In this document: piece by piece, positions 25,985-33,762 of the stretch
How the letters are laid out: every line of letters starts with the position of its first letter
Numbering within the stretch: position 1 is the stretch's first letter
Assembly (NCBI GenBank): GCA_028288585.1
Contig: JAQBNL010000024.1
Location: forward strand, 1-57,268
Length of the DNA: 57,268 nucleotides
Source: Chitinophagaceae bacterium
GTDB lineage: Bacteria; Bacteroidota; Bacteroidia; Chitinophagales; Chitinophagaceae
Direction of reading: 5' to 3'
Notes under the pieces: generated by a model
The model's input: the letters and a program-made list of their open reading frames with translations, nothing else
Told to the model about the DNA's origin: nothing
Databases searched by the model: none
Translations under genes and position numbers: made by a program

Positions 25985-26392
25985 TTATTTTTTTTGCGCA
26001 ATTACACCTTGCAACATCTCCACCTTTTCTTTTTCGCTCTGCAGCAATCTCTCGTAAAGTTTTTTATTTTCTTCCACAGTTTCCATTAATTTTTCTAAAG
26101 GATTAAATGTACATTGGAAGTTTACTGCAGATGAATTGTCTTTTCCATTATTGTTACTTGCAATAATATTTATTGTTCTTTCCTCATCAAAATTTTTAAT
26201 CGCCTCAACAGGCACTTTCAACAAAGCAGAAATTTTCTCCAGCATATCCTTATCCAGTGCTTCTTTTTGTTCCAGTTGTGATATAGCCTGCTGGCTTAGT
26301 CCAAGGTCATTGGCAAGTACATCCTGCTTAATGCCCAGCATTTCACGTATGCGTTTTACGTTGCGGCCTTCGTGTATGGTTTTTTCTGTCAT
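25985..26392 (-). CDS. XRE-family transcriptional regulator
   Basis: The 135-residue protein has a helix-turn-helix of the XRE type at residues 10-65 (VKRIREMLGIKQDVLANDLGL, SQQAISQLEQKEALDKDML). A loop follows, then a C-terminal coiled coil (EENKKLYERLLQSEKEKVEMLQ) that probably dimerises it. It is divergent from the two genes at 26525-27416 and may regulate them. It is not related in sequence to the controller at 17063. Confidence 0.82.
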   Translation of the reverse strand: MTEKTIHEGRNVKRIREMLGIKQDVLANDLGLSQQAISQLEQKEALDKDMLEKISALLKVPVEAIKNFDEERTINIIASNNNGKDNSSAVNFQCTFNPLEKLMETVEENKKLYERLLQSEKEKVEMLQGVIAQKK

Positions 26393-26524
26393 GGCGTAAA
26401 GTTATTTGCAAGTATAGCATTTTTATCGCTTGTTAACTACAGTAGTTATAGGGTAAAATACAAGTGCCTGTGGTAGGATACAAAATAAGCTGTTTGTTTA
26501 TTGCGGTATAAAAGCATATCACCA

Positions 26525-26986
26525 ATGAAAAAAGAAAAAGAAAAAAAAAGAAAAAAAGAAAAGCCTGGGCTTTCCTGGCAAACAGGTAAGTATGACCGTA
26601 ACCAGGAGTACAGTTTTCACCTTCCTTATAATTTCCTTTTGCTGTGCGGCCTGTGGCAGGTACCACCCAAAACCGTTCTTTTGGATTGTATGGATAACAT
26701 AAGCTTTGGCAGCTGGAAGCGTGAGGGCAGGGATAAAGCAAAAGAACACCTTGCAGAATATGTTATAGCCATGGGCTACGGGCAGGAGTTTTATAGCCCT
26801 GATGATATACGGACCATGTTTAAGCAGCTGGATGCTATGGGTATGCTCTTTCCCAAAAGCGGTTGCGACATGGAATTACTGGATGCACATGTGGTATGGC
26901 GTAATAAATTTCAAACAGCATGGTTCAATGAATGGTTCAATAAAGTAAGGAGGAACATTAATGACTTAATGGATACCGATGTTTAA
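26525..26986 (+). CDS. Hypothetical protein with a lysine-rich N-terminus
   Basis: The 153-residue protein starts with a run of Lys/Glu/Arg (KKEKEKKRKKEK) encoded by an A/G-rich tract. A domain with GQEFYSPDDIRTMFKQLDAMGMLFP and VVWRNKFQTAWFNEWFNKVRRN follows. The ORF upstream reaches 26501, but ATG 26525 has the better context. It overlaps the next gene by 8 bases, so the two form a pair. I do not recognise the family. Confidence 0.5.
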   Translation: MKKEKEKKRKKEKPGLSWQTGKYDRNQEYSFHLPYNFLLLCGLWQVPPKTVLLDCMDNISFGSWKREGRDKAKEHLAEYVIAMGYGQEFYSPDDIRTMFKQLDAMGMLFPKSGCDMELLDAHVVWRNKFQTAWFNEWFNKVRRNINDLMDTDV

Positions 26987-27416
26987 CGAACAGGAATTTA
27001 TCAAACTCCTTTTCCTGCTGAGCGATACGCAGGCATGCATAAGCCATATGGAAAAAGACCTGCTGTACCAATTGCCTCTGCCGGATAAGGGTAAGCTTTT
27101 CCGCAAAACATATTATCTCTCCGCAACATCACTGGCGCACATACTGGAAAGACATTATTATAAAATATCCCGTCACCCCGCCTGCGGCAAATTCATCGTG
27201 GATGTACCAACAATCGTTCACTGGATTAAAGAGGCTTTTACATGTGAGCCAACTCCCATAAGTGGCTCATTAAATTTTAAACGCACCATAGATACAGGTA
27301 CACAAATAGGTTTTGATAAAGATGCACAATCAACAACAATCATAACCGTTATTACAGAACCTGGTGGCGCAGTTAAAACCGCTTTCCCCGGTCAATATAG
27401 TATTGATAAAACTTAA
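26979..27416 (+). CDS. Putative BECR-fold RNase-like protein
   Basis: In this 145-residue protein, SLAHILERHYYKISRHPACGKF and the terminal TTIITVITEPGGAVKTAFPG resemble the barnase/EndoU/colicin E5-D/RelE group of RNase toxins, which often have an early HxxxRH and end in vxTAFP. The family placement comes from this pattern alone. It overlaps the preceding gene by 8 bases, and an XRE gene is divergent from the pair. A toxin-antitoxin-like unit is possible but not shown. Confidence 0.5.
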   Translation: MFNEQEFIKLLFLLSDTQACISHMEKDLLYQLPLPDKGKLFRKTYYLSATSLAHILERHYYKISRHPACGKFIVDVPTIVHWIKEAFTCEPTPISGSLNFKRTIDTGTQIGFDKDAQSTTIITVITEPGGAVKTAFPGQYSIDKT

Positions 27417-27488
27417 GACGCTTCGATTCATATATCAGGGAACAATTGTTGAGTTTACAGTAGTACAAATGCTTAATCAGGGAACCAT

Positions 27489-27527
27489 CCCGAAAACGGG
27501 CTGTTATCGTTTTCGGGGGTCCTTTTT
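27489..27527 (+). terminator. Terminator after the 26979 gene
   Basis: CCCGAAAACG (27489-27498) pairs with CGTTTTCGGG (27508-27517), followed by GGTCC and six T. A second hairpin-like pair, TTACTTTTTTG and CAAAAAAGTGA, lies just beyond. From 27560 to 27771 there is no gene, only the direct repeat at 27691. Confidence 0.75.
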
Positions 27528-27690
27528 TGGTTACTTTTTTGGACAAGCAAAAAAGTGACAAACAAAATTTAATAGCTCATAAATTTTAAATATAAAAACT
27601 CAATTTAAAAAAGCTCCACTGGTATAGTAGTACTGGGGTAAATTATCAGTACTTCTACTGTAAAGTAATATCTTTCATCCTTCGATGCTG

Positions 27691-27731
27691 CTGTATGGTT
27701 AAAGCATGGATACTGTATGGTTAAAGCATGG
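27691..27731 (+). repeat. Two-copy 19-base direct repeat
   Basis: CTGTATGGTTAAAGCATGG occurs at 27691-27709 and again at 27713-27731, a 22-base period. A degraded AAGCATGxTAAAGCAT follows. It lies in the gene-free stretch before the small minus-strand genes. Confidence 0.8.
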
Positions 27732-27771
27732 CTGAAGCATGATAAAGCATAAGGTTATTCACATTAAGTAT

Positions 27772-27960
27772 TTAAATCTCCACCGTCTCCAAATACATAA
27801 TCACATCCATGTATTTTGCCCAGGCTTCCTGCCATTTGTTCTTTGCATGCTCAAGCTTTTCCCTGTCTTCAGGGGTTATATATTTTTTGGTCTTTAAATA
27901 TGCATCAATTTTTTCAAGCTTTTGCCTGTTAAGTTCTTCGAGTTCTTTTGTATGTTGCAT
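27772..27960 (-). CDS. Small helical hypothetical protein
   Basis: The 62-residue protein is almost wholly helical and charged (ELEELNRQKLEKIDAYLKTK, PEDREKLEHAKNKWQEAW), probably a short coiled coil. It lies 27 bases downstream of the 78-residue gene on the same strand and is probably cotranscribed with it. No family recognised. Confidence 0.55.
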   Translation of the reverse strand: MQHTKELEELNRQKLEKIDAYLKTKKYITPEDREKLEHAKNKWQEAWAKYMDVIMYLETVEI

Positions 27961-27987
27961 GGTTTTATTTTATTGCACTGTAAGCTC

Positions 27988-28224
27988 TCACTCAGCCAGC
28001 GCCTGCAGCTTTGCCGCGATAGCCTGTTCAACACTATCCGGAATTATAGCGCTGTCGTCATCAATGGCAGCAACTCTTCCCAATTCGGAGTTCCATGTAA
28101 ATATATGTTCGGGGCCTTCATTATAACTTACCCTGAAACGCATCTCGCCATTAAAATCAAAAGGGATAACTTTTACAATATAGGGCACCCCGTCTATCAC
28201 TAAATGAAATGATTCCTGTTGCAT
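27988..28224 (-). CDS. Small hypothetical protein
   Basis: The 78-residue protein has a beta-rich first half (SFHLVIDGVPYIVKVIPFDF, MRFRVSYNEGPEHIFTW) and an acidic helical C-terminus. It is divergent from the DJ-1/PfpI gene, and a TGGCAT-type box lies 41 bases upstream. It looks like a small cytoplasmic stress protein, which is an inference from context. Confidence 0.6.
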   Translation of the reverse strand: MQQESFHLVIDGVPYIVKVIPFDFNGEMRFRVSYNEGPEHIFTWNSELGRVAAIDDDSAIIPDSVEQAIAAKLQALAE

Positions 28225-28265
28225 AATAAAATATAATTTTCTTTAATAATAATTACATAATTCCT

Positions 28266-28280
28266 ACAGCAATTATGCCA
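28266..28280 (-). promoter_or_regulatory. Sigma-54-like box before the 28224 gene
   Basis: On the minus strand TGGCATAATTGCTGT, differing by one base from the box at 4974. It overlaps the short palindrome TGCCActcTGGTA in the divergent region. Confidence 0.4.
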
Positions 28281-28315
28281 CTCTGGTATAAAAAGCCTAT
28301 GATATTTTTTCTGTG

Positions 28316-28331
28316 AGGCATATTCTTTGCA
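28316..28331 (+). promoter_or_regulatory. Sigma-54-like promoter of the DJ-1/PfpI gene
   Basis: AGGCAT-ATTCT-TTGCA keeps the GG-N10-GC spacing and a perfect TTGCA -12 half. It ends 43 bases before ATG 28375 and is the best single match to the sigma-54 consensus in the window. Confidence 0.5.
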
Positions 28332-28374
28332 GCTTTTCATTACCACATATTTCTTACACTAAAAATTTACAGTT

Positions 28375-28914
28375 ATGAAAAGAGTAGCAATATTAACAGA
28401 GAACGGGTTTGAAGAATCAGAACTTACCAGCCCTAAAAAAGCAATGGAAGATGCAGGCATACAGGTTGACATTGTATCCCCTCAAAAAGAAAAAGTAAAA
28501 GCATGGAACCACGATCACTGGAGCATAGAATTACCGGTGGATGTAAATTTATCCGGTGCAAACTCAGATGATTATGATGCGCTGGTAATACCCGGCGGCG
28601 TTATGAACCCTGATAAGATGAGAGCCAATAAAGATTGTGTAAAGTTTGCAAAGGAATTTATGGAGAGCGGCAAGCCTGTTGCCGCCATCTGCCATGGCCC
28701 GCAGTTATTAATTGAAACAGGTTTGCTGAATGGCCGCCACATGACAAGTTATCCTTCTGTAAAAACTGATCTGATTAATGCCGGTGTTAACTGGGAAGAT
28801 AAAGAAGTGATAGTAGACCATGGCCTGGTTACCAGCCGCAGCCCTGATGACCTGGAAGCATTTAATAAAAAGCTGCTGGAAGAAATAAGAGAAGGTGTTC
28901 ATGCACATGCATAA
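28375..28914 (+). CDS. DJ-1/PfpI family protein (YhbO-like)
   Basis: The 179-residue protein belongs to the class I glutamine amidotransferase-like fold: ENGFEESEL with the acidic residue near the nucleophile, DALVIPGG, and AICHGPQLLIE with Cys106 at the nucleophile elbow. Relatives act in protection from carbonyl stress (deglycase or glyoxalase activity) or as proteases; which applies here is not clear. A sigma-54-like promoter precedes it and a strong terminator follows. Confidence 0.9.
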   Translation: MKRVAILTENGFEESELTSPKKAMEDAGIQVDIVSPQKEKVKAWNHDHWSIELPVDVNLSGANSDDYDALVIPGGVMNPDKMRANKDCVKFAKEFMESGKPVAAICHGPQLLIETGLLNGRHMTSYPSVKTDLINAGVNWEDKEVIVDHGLVTSRSPDDLEAFNKKLLEEIREGVHAHA

Positions 28915-28985
28915 TTGTTTAATGGTTTATTAGTGGTTGAAGGTTTACACGGTTAACTGGCAACTCCTGTTTACAGCACATTAAA

Positions 28986-29014
28986 AAACCCTTCCGGAAA
29001 AACCGGGAGGGTTT
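28986..29014. terminator. Terminator between convergent genes
   Basis: AAACCCTTCCGG pairs with CCGGGAGGGTTT (one G.T-type mismatch) around an AAAAA loop, with T-rich sequence after it. Confidence 0.8.
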
Positions 29015-29041
29015 TGTTTTCATGGGGATTGTTGTATTTAT

Positions 29042-30085
29042 TTATTTGCGCACTTTTAAAAATCCTACGCTGCGTGAATTGCCATTAATAATATTGCCGC
29101 GGCTATCAACCCATAGCTTTGTTCCTGCCTCATCGGTAATGATGAAAGGATATGACGTGTTATCAGTCGCCACCATTTTACCAATGCTGTATAAGCGATT
29201 GTTCATCTGCCTTACAATATTAAATTGCGTGGTGAGGTAAAAAGAAGATTGTTGTTCGGCGGCAAAAGTTATATCTGCTACAATGTACCTGTCGTTTACC
29301 AGGCTGTTTTCATGTCTCCCGGTATTTGTTGTTACATAACCACCATCATCCCTGTTTACACGGTTTGTATTTACCGTGGGTTCGTTACTCTCTCCGCCTG
29401 GGGCCTGGCGGGTATTATCATTTTGCCTTATTGGCTGTGTACGTTGCTGTGTATTTATATAAACATCATTATTGGTTTGCTTTAATACCGGGGTAGTTTT
29501 AGCAAGGTCTTTACCACCCTGCTGAATGTTTGCCCTGTTCCACCCGCCTGCAATGGCTGTTAATCTTTCTGCCTGCCCGGGATGTGTAAGGCTTCTTTTA
29601 TAATTGGCAGCAATCTTCATGGCTGCCTGTGCTTCGGCAAGAGTGGCTCCCATGCGGCGCAAAACAAAACCGGAGAACTCATCAGCTTCCAGTTCCTTCT
29701 CCGGCTGGCTGCCGATATTTTCCAGGGTATGGCCATTAAGATGATGACCAATCTCATGCGCCAGTATGCTTACACTTGCCCACTTGTTGCCTGCCGCTGC
29801 ATTGAGGCGGTTTATAAAATCAGGATTGTATAAAATGTACCGCTTACTTTGATACACTACTGCTGCCGCATTATCAACATTGGCAGCCATCACTTCAAAA
29901 TTTTGTTTCAGTCCTATCACTTCAATAATATCTGCTATCATTGTTTTTGCTTCTGAAACTGATGTAAAGCTTGCAGGCTTTGATATCCACGAAGCGATCT
30001 GTGATGGAGATATCTCCCCGGACGTTTGGGCAAAACAATTATTCACCAGCAATACCAGTGCAATAATTATGATACGAAGTTTCAT
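29042..30085 (-). CDS. Exported M48-like zinc metalloprotease
   Basis: The 347-residue protein has a signal peptide (MKLRIIIIALVLLVNNCFAQ). The catalytic zinc motif is SILAHEIGHHLNGH, with a downstream Glu in ELEADEFSGFVLRRMGA as in M48 peptidases. The long Asn/Gln/Thr-rich linker (about residues 195-265) leads to a C-terminal domain of unknown role. ATG 30085 was chosen because it begins the signal peptide; the open frame extends to 30136. It probably works in the periplasm or outside the cell. Confidence 0.85.
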   Translation of the reverse strand: MKLRIIIIALVLLVNNCFAQTSGEISPSQIASWISKPASFTSVSEAKTMIADIIEVIGLKQNFEVMAANVDNAAAVVYQSKRYILYNPDFINRLNAAAGNKWASVSILAHEIGHHLNGHTLENIGSQPEKELEADEFSGFVLRRMGATLAEAQAAMKIAANYKRSLTHPGQAERLTAIAGGWNRANIQQGGKDLAKTTPVLKQTNNDVYINTQQRTQPIRQNDNTRQAPGGESNEPTVNTNRVNRDDGGYVTTNTGRHENSLVNDRYIVADITFAAEQQSSFYLTTQFNIVRQMNNRLYSIGKMVATDNTSYPFIITDEAGTKLWVDSRGNIINGNSRSVGFLKVRK

Positions 30086-30334
30086 GATTAAAAATTTATA
30101 CAGCAATATCGCATATTGAAAAGGCGAAAACATCATGCGCTTTATGTATTAACTTTTTGTAGCAATATGTTTAACTAAATGTTTACAATGAGAAAAAAAA
30201 ACACACCTGCTGAATTTTTTTTCCATAATTTATTTTCCGGATTAACAAAAACTTATCAACTGCTGATTAATCGTTCTATAAAATTTTTCTTCTTATAAAT
30301 CAGAACGGCTAAAAAATCCGGCTCTACACTTTTT

Positions 30335-31000
30335 ATGAAAAAACAATTTTTCTTTGCCCTGTCCATTTTTATTTCCACCATTTCATTTGCCCAGGTAAAG
30401 CCAACGTTTGGTGTAAGAGCCGGCGTGCTGTCATCAGGCATCAGGGGTGAGGCATCCAGCAATCTTGATAACCTGATAAGTTTTGCCAATGGCATGATAA
30501 CAACAAATAACCGCACAGGATTTTTTGCCGGCGCTTATGCTTCTATCCCTATGGATAATACAATATCAATAGAACCTGGATTATTTTATTCTCAAAAAGG
30601 CTATGAGTTAAATGGCGACCTTACTATAAAAGGTGCCGGATTTTTAGGCGCCAATGCAAAAGCAAAATTGCAATCTGAATACATTGATATACCTGTAGTG
30701 CTTAAAGCAAATATCAGCGGGTTTCAATTATTTGCCGGTCCGCAATTTTCTTATTTAATGAAAGCAAATTTAAATACTACTGCAGGCTTGTTAGGCTTCA
30801 ACCTGCTTAATAATAACATGGATGTTACACAGCAATTCAACCGCTGGGATATGGGTATAACGGGCGGCATAGGCTATAAGCTTTCTAATGGCATAAATAT
30901 TAATGCCTCGTACGACTATGGCCTGTCGAAGCTGGATAAGAACCAAAATACAAAAGCATACAACAATGCATTTAAAGTAGGTGTTGGCATCGAGCTGTAA
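30335..31000 (+). CDS. PorT-family outer-membrane beta-barrel protein
   Basis: The 221-residue protein has a signal peptide ending SFAQ, then the family's VKPTFGVRAGVLSSG start. Repeated amphipathic strands include TGFFAGAYASIP, SIEPGLFYSQKGYEL, YIDIPVVLKANI and FQLFAGPQFSYLM. The last residues, FKVGVGIEL, fit a barrel's terminal strand. Function is generic; small barrels of this type are abundant in Bacteroidetes. Confidence 0.85.
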   Translation: MKKQFFFALSIFISTISFAQVKPTFGVRAGVLSSGIRGEASSNLDNLISFANGMITTNNRTGFFAGAYASIPMDNTISIEPGLFYSQKGYELNGDLTIKGAGFLGANAKAKLQSEYIDIPVVLKANISGFQLFAGPQFSYLMKANLNTTAGLLGFNLLNNNMDVTQQFNRWDMGITGGIGYKLSNGININASYDYGLSKLDKNQNTKAYNNAFKVGVGIEL

Positions 31001-31042
31001 TTCTTTCCGCCGGTTTTCATTCTTATTTTTAAAAAATCGTAA

Positions 31043-31057
31043 TGGTATAATTATTGA
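31043..31057 (+). promoter_or_regulatory. TGGTAT-type box before the 57-residue gene
   Basis: TGGTATAATTATTGA has the same TGG-x-ATAATT core as the boxes at 4974 and 28266, with TTGA at the -12 position. It ends 25 bases before the ATG. Confidence 0.35.
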
Positions 31058-31082
31058 ATAGATTTTTAAAAAACCAAGACAC

Positions 31083-31256
31083 ATGGCATCAAACAAACCC
31101 GTTGGAGACAACAGCCGGAAAGGCGCAGTAAAAAAACGCAGTCAGTTGGAAAACCCTATAACAGGAACAATGACAAAGCGTGATAAAAAAAGTGGAGAAT
31201 TTATGGATGTAAAAAGTACAGATGGAAAATTTAAAGGAGTAAGGAAAGAAAAGTAA
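31083..31256 (+). CDS. Small basic conserved Bacteroidetes protein (57 residues)
   Basis: The sequence begins MASNKPVGDNSRKGAVKKRS and ends FKGVRKEK, with a central NPITGTMTKRDKKSGEFMDV. Proteins of this pattern (VGDNxRxGAVKKRSQ, GKFMDVK) are, to my knowledge, widespread as short hypothetical proteins in Bacteroidetes. A TGGTAT box precedes it and a 12-base-stem terminator follows, so it is a complete single-gene unit. Role unknown; nucleic-acid binding would suit its charge. Confidence 0.75.
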   Translation: MASNKPVGDNSRKGAVKKRSQLENPITGTMTKRDKKSGEFMDVKSTDGKFKGVRKEK

Positions 31257-31284
31257 AGTTTACAAACCACCTTCAAGTAGTGTA

Positions 31285-31319
31285 AATAAAGTCTCATTTT
31301 AATTAAGTGAGACTTTATT
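31285..31319 (+). terminator. Terminator after the 57-residue gene
   Basis: AATAAAGTCTCA and TGAGACTTTATT form a 12-base perfect stem with an 11-base loop. The following bases to 31457 hold no gene I can support. Confidence 0.75.
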
Positions 31320-31457
31320 ATTTACGGTAATTCAACATCGCATTTCAAATACTCCTGACTGGTAATATAGCTATACTCTTATTTGGCTTAAGAAACCGAA
31401 TAATATGTGCAATAAAATGTACATGTGTCCGTTTAATAATTTCCGAGATTACCGCCT

Positions 31458-32591
31458 ATGAAAAAACTTTTTGCCTGGTGCTTTTTTTGCATTTTGGTTA
31501 TACAAAATGCACAAGCCAAATCAACAGTAAGTACTACTCTTGTTATCAGCCAAATTTATGGCGATGGCGGAACCTCAGGCTCTTCTTATGCTAACGATTT
31601 CATAGAAATATATAATGCCGGAAGTGCAGCTATCAACCTTTCCAGCTATTCAGTACAATATGCTTCAGGAACCACCTGGACAATGACTGTATTAACAGCA
31701 GTTGTATTACAACCCGGAGGATATTATCTTATCAGGGAAGCATCAAATGGATCCGGAGGCTTGCCATTACCCGCCTCGGATGTAACCGGTACAATAAGCC
31801 TGCATTCCAACAGTGGTAAAGTGGCTCTGGTAAATAGTACTTCTGTGTTACCCAATGGTTGCCTTTCCGCTTTGATTGTTGACCTGGTAGGATATGGTAA
31901 TGCTACCTGCTATGAAGGAACTGCCGCAGCCGCTGGATCAAATACCGTAAGCATAATAAGAAAGCAGGGAAATATTGATACCGATAATAATAGTACAGAT
32001 TTTACGACAGGGACACCTAATGCAAGAAGTTCATCTTTCACTTTGCCTATTTCTATCAGTAGTTTTTCAGTAAATAAAAATGGTAAAAATAATGACCTGC
32101 GCTGGCAATTAAACTGCACTGCCGCTGCAATAACATTTGAATTACAACGCTGCAGTAATGGATTAAATTTTGAAAGCATATATGCAGAGAGTGCTACCCG
32201 GGCAAGGTGTTCAATGCCTTTTATATTCACTGACAGAAAACCTCTGGGCATTAATTACTATCGCTTAAAAATAACTGATGCTGATAAAAATACTTCTTAT
32301 TCAAAAATTGTTTTAATGGTAAATACTGTAAGTATAAGAGAAGGATTAAAATTAAATCCAACAGTTGTTGGGGCGCAGGGAACATTAAAATATTTCTCTC
32401 CTGTTTCTGAAAATATTCAATGGGTAATTAGTGATATGGAAGGAAAGGTAATTAAGAAAATTGGGGGCAGCGTAACTTCAGGAGAAAATAATATTCTATT
32501 AAAAACCTCCTATCTTTCTTCAGGACAATATCAATTAAGGGGATATACTATCCATGGCACCACCGTTGCTATAAAATTTATAAAAGAATAA
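31458..32591 (+). CDS. Secreted lamin-tail-domain protein with T9SS sorting tail
   Basis: The 377-residue protein has a signal peptide (cleavage near AQAK). A lamin-tail domain follows at residues about 25-190 (LVISQIYGDGGTSGSSYAND, FIEIYNAGSAAINLSSYSVQ). A fibronectin-like part comes next (FELQRCSNGLNFESI, YYRLKITDADKNTSYS). The last 80 residues look like a type A type IX secretion sorting domain (MEGKVIKKIGG, LSSGQYQLRGY). It should be exported through the outer membrane and attached to the cell surface or released; it fits with the gld genes in this genome. Confidence 0.82.
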   Translation: MKKLFAWCFFCILVIQNAQAKSTVSTTLVISQIYGDGGTSGSSYANDFIEIYNAGSAAINLSSYSVQYASGTTWTMTVLTAVVLQPGGYYLIREASNGSGGLPLPASDVTGTISLHSNSGKVALVNSTSVLPNGCLSALIVDLVGYGNATCYEGTAAAAGSNTVSIIRKQGNIDTDNNSTDFTTGTPNARSSSFTLPISISSFSVNKNGKNNDLRWQLNCTAAAITFELQRCSNGLNFESIYAESATRARCSMPFIFTDRKPLGINYYRLKITDADKNTSYSKIVLMVNTVSIREGLKLNPTVVGAQGTLKYFSPVSENIQWVISDMEGKVIKKIGGSVTSGENNILLKTSYLSSGQYQLRGYTIHGTTVAIKFIKE

Positions 32592-32613
32592 AACCCTTTT
32601 CTGTATCGGAATT

Positions 32614-32853
32614 TTATTCCGGCTTGCTGCCCATAGTTCCTGTACCATCGCCACCTGCATCTGCATCAAACTTAGAATTTTCATTAGCTGTATCTTTCTC
32701 GATACCTGAATGATGGCTGTGTTCATTGCCGGGATCAATTAATTTTTCGTGTTGCAACATTTCGTTAGAGCTGTCATTACCACTATCAGCATCATGCCTG
32801 GGCCGGGCCTCCGATGAGCCGCGGTTTTTATCTTCAGCAGTTTTATTTTCCAT
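32614..32853 (-). CDS. Small acidic hydrophilic hypothetical protein
   Basis: The 79-residue protein is rich in Asp, Glu, Asn, Gly and His (NEHSHHSGIEKDTANENSKF, DADAGGDGTGTMG) and probably disordered. Two in-frame starts exist, 32862 and 32853; I chose the second (MENKTAED) because a TGGCAT-type promoter would start transcription close to the first. No family recognised; the composition suggests a hydrophilin-like stress protein, which is an inference. Confidence 0.5.
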   Translation of the reverse strand: MENKTAEDKNRGSSEARPRHDADSGNDSSNEMLQHEKLIDPGNEHSHHSGIEKDTANENSKFDADAGGDGTGTMGSKPE

Positions 32854-32877
32854 GATAAACATTTATAAAATAATTCC

Positions 32878-32892
32878 TCCACTATTATGCCA
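32878..32892 (-). promoter_or_regulatory. TGGCAT-type box before the acidic small protein
   Basis: On the minus strand TGGCATAATAGTGGA. The -24-like half and the following AATTCCT context match the box at 28266; the -12 half is poor. Confidence 0.3.
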
Positions 32893-32908
32893 ATCTAAAA
32901 AGGATAAA

Positions 32909-33709
32909 TTATTGATACTTCTGGCTTAGATCATAAAGAATTTTTTTATCTGCATCAGTGAGAATTTTGCTTTTATCCTGCATTTCAAAATGACGTTTAA
33001 AAGCGCCAATAGCTGCGCCGGTATCTCTTATGTCATAGCCAATAATTCTCAAGGCCAGTAAGTGATTAAAATTTTGAGGAACGGTAACTTTGGAGGTATC
33101 ACCGTACCATAATCCAAAACCTTTATCGGCAAGTGTTTTCCACGGAAAAGTTACATTAGGATCTACCTTGCGCACAGGTGCAATATCAGAATGGCCGATA
33201 AAATTTGCAGCCGGTATACCATAATTTTTTTTAAGAGCGCCAAGTAATATTAATAAACTGTTTACCTGCTGTTCAGTAAAAGGTTCAAAGCCGGTGTTAT
33301 CAATTTCAATTCCTATTGATGATGAATTTACATCGGTCAAATTTCCCCAGCGGCTGTTGCCTGCATGCCATGCACGCAAATAATCATTAAGCATATGATG
33401 TATGGTGCCATCTTTACAAATCACATAGTGAGCGCTTACCTGTGTACGTGGAAGTGTAAATGTTTGTAACGTTTGTTCACAGCTGTTTTGCGCTGTATGA
33501 TGAATGATGACAAAGTTTGGTTTGCGCATTCCGAAATTGGTTGTACCAACCCAGTCAGATGATGTAGCAATAGAATCTTTTAATGGCGTTTCTCTTATAA
33601 TTTTTGCAAATGCCTTTACCTGTTTTTTGTAGCTTTTATTGGTAGCAGCGTATTTACCTGTTGAACAGGAGAAAAGAAAAACTAGAAAAAAACATTTTAA
33701 TGATCGCAT
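32909..33709 (-). CDS. N-acetylmuramoyl-L-alanine amidase (AmpD/PGRP type), lipoprotein
   Basis: This 266-residue zinc amidase cuts the bond between MurNAc and the peptide stem. A lipoprotein signal (FFLVFLFSC) suggests membrane anchoring facing the periplasm. The amidase_2 fold has FVIIHHTAQNS with a zinc-binding His, HYVICKDGTIHHML, AWHAGNSRWG, SIGIEIDNTG, and GHSDIAPVRKVDP with the last zinc ligands. A helical extension of about 60 residues follows. It could act in wall recycling or remodelling. Confidence 0.9.
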   Translation of the reverse strand: MRSLKCFFLVFLFSCSTGKYAATNKSYKKQVKAFAKIIRETPLKDSIATSSDWVGTTNFGMRKPNFVIIHHTAQNSCEQTLQTFTLPRTQVSAHYVICKDGTIHHMLNDYLRAWHAGNSRWGNLTDVNSSSIGIEIDNTGFEPFTEQQVNSLLILLGALKKNYGIPAANFIGHSDIAPVRKVDPNVTFPWKTLADKGFGLWYGDTSKVTVPQNFNHLLALRIIGYDIRDTGAAIGAFKRHFEMQDKSKILTDADKKILYDLSQKYQ

Positions 33710-33762
33710 TTATAAATTTGTTTTTGATTTGAAATTGGCCATACGGGGATCGTAAGACCATG

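Noticed and set aside
26433-26749. Minus-strand open frames rich in Phe opposite the 26525 gene
   Set aside because: The Phe run is the complement of the A/G-rich lysine tract; no family pattern or start context is seen.
16500-27416. Integrative element or prophage carrying the island
   Set aside because: No integrase, structural phage gene or duplicated attachment site is visible; the nearest tRNA is 12 kb away and has no matching repeat that I can see.
27691-27731. Possible CRISPR array
   Set aside because: Only two repeat copies with a 3-base spacer and no cas genes nearby.
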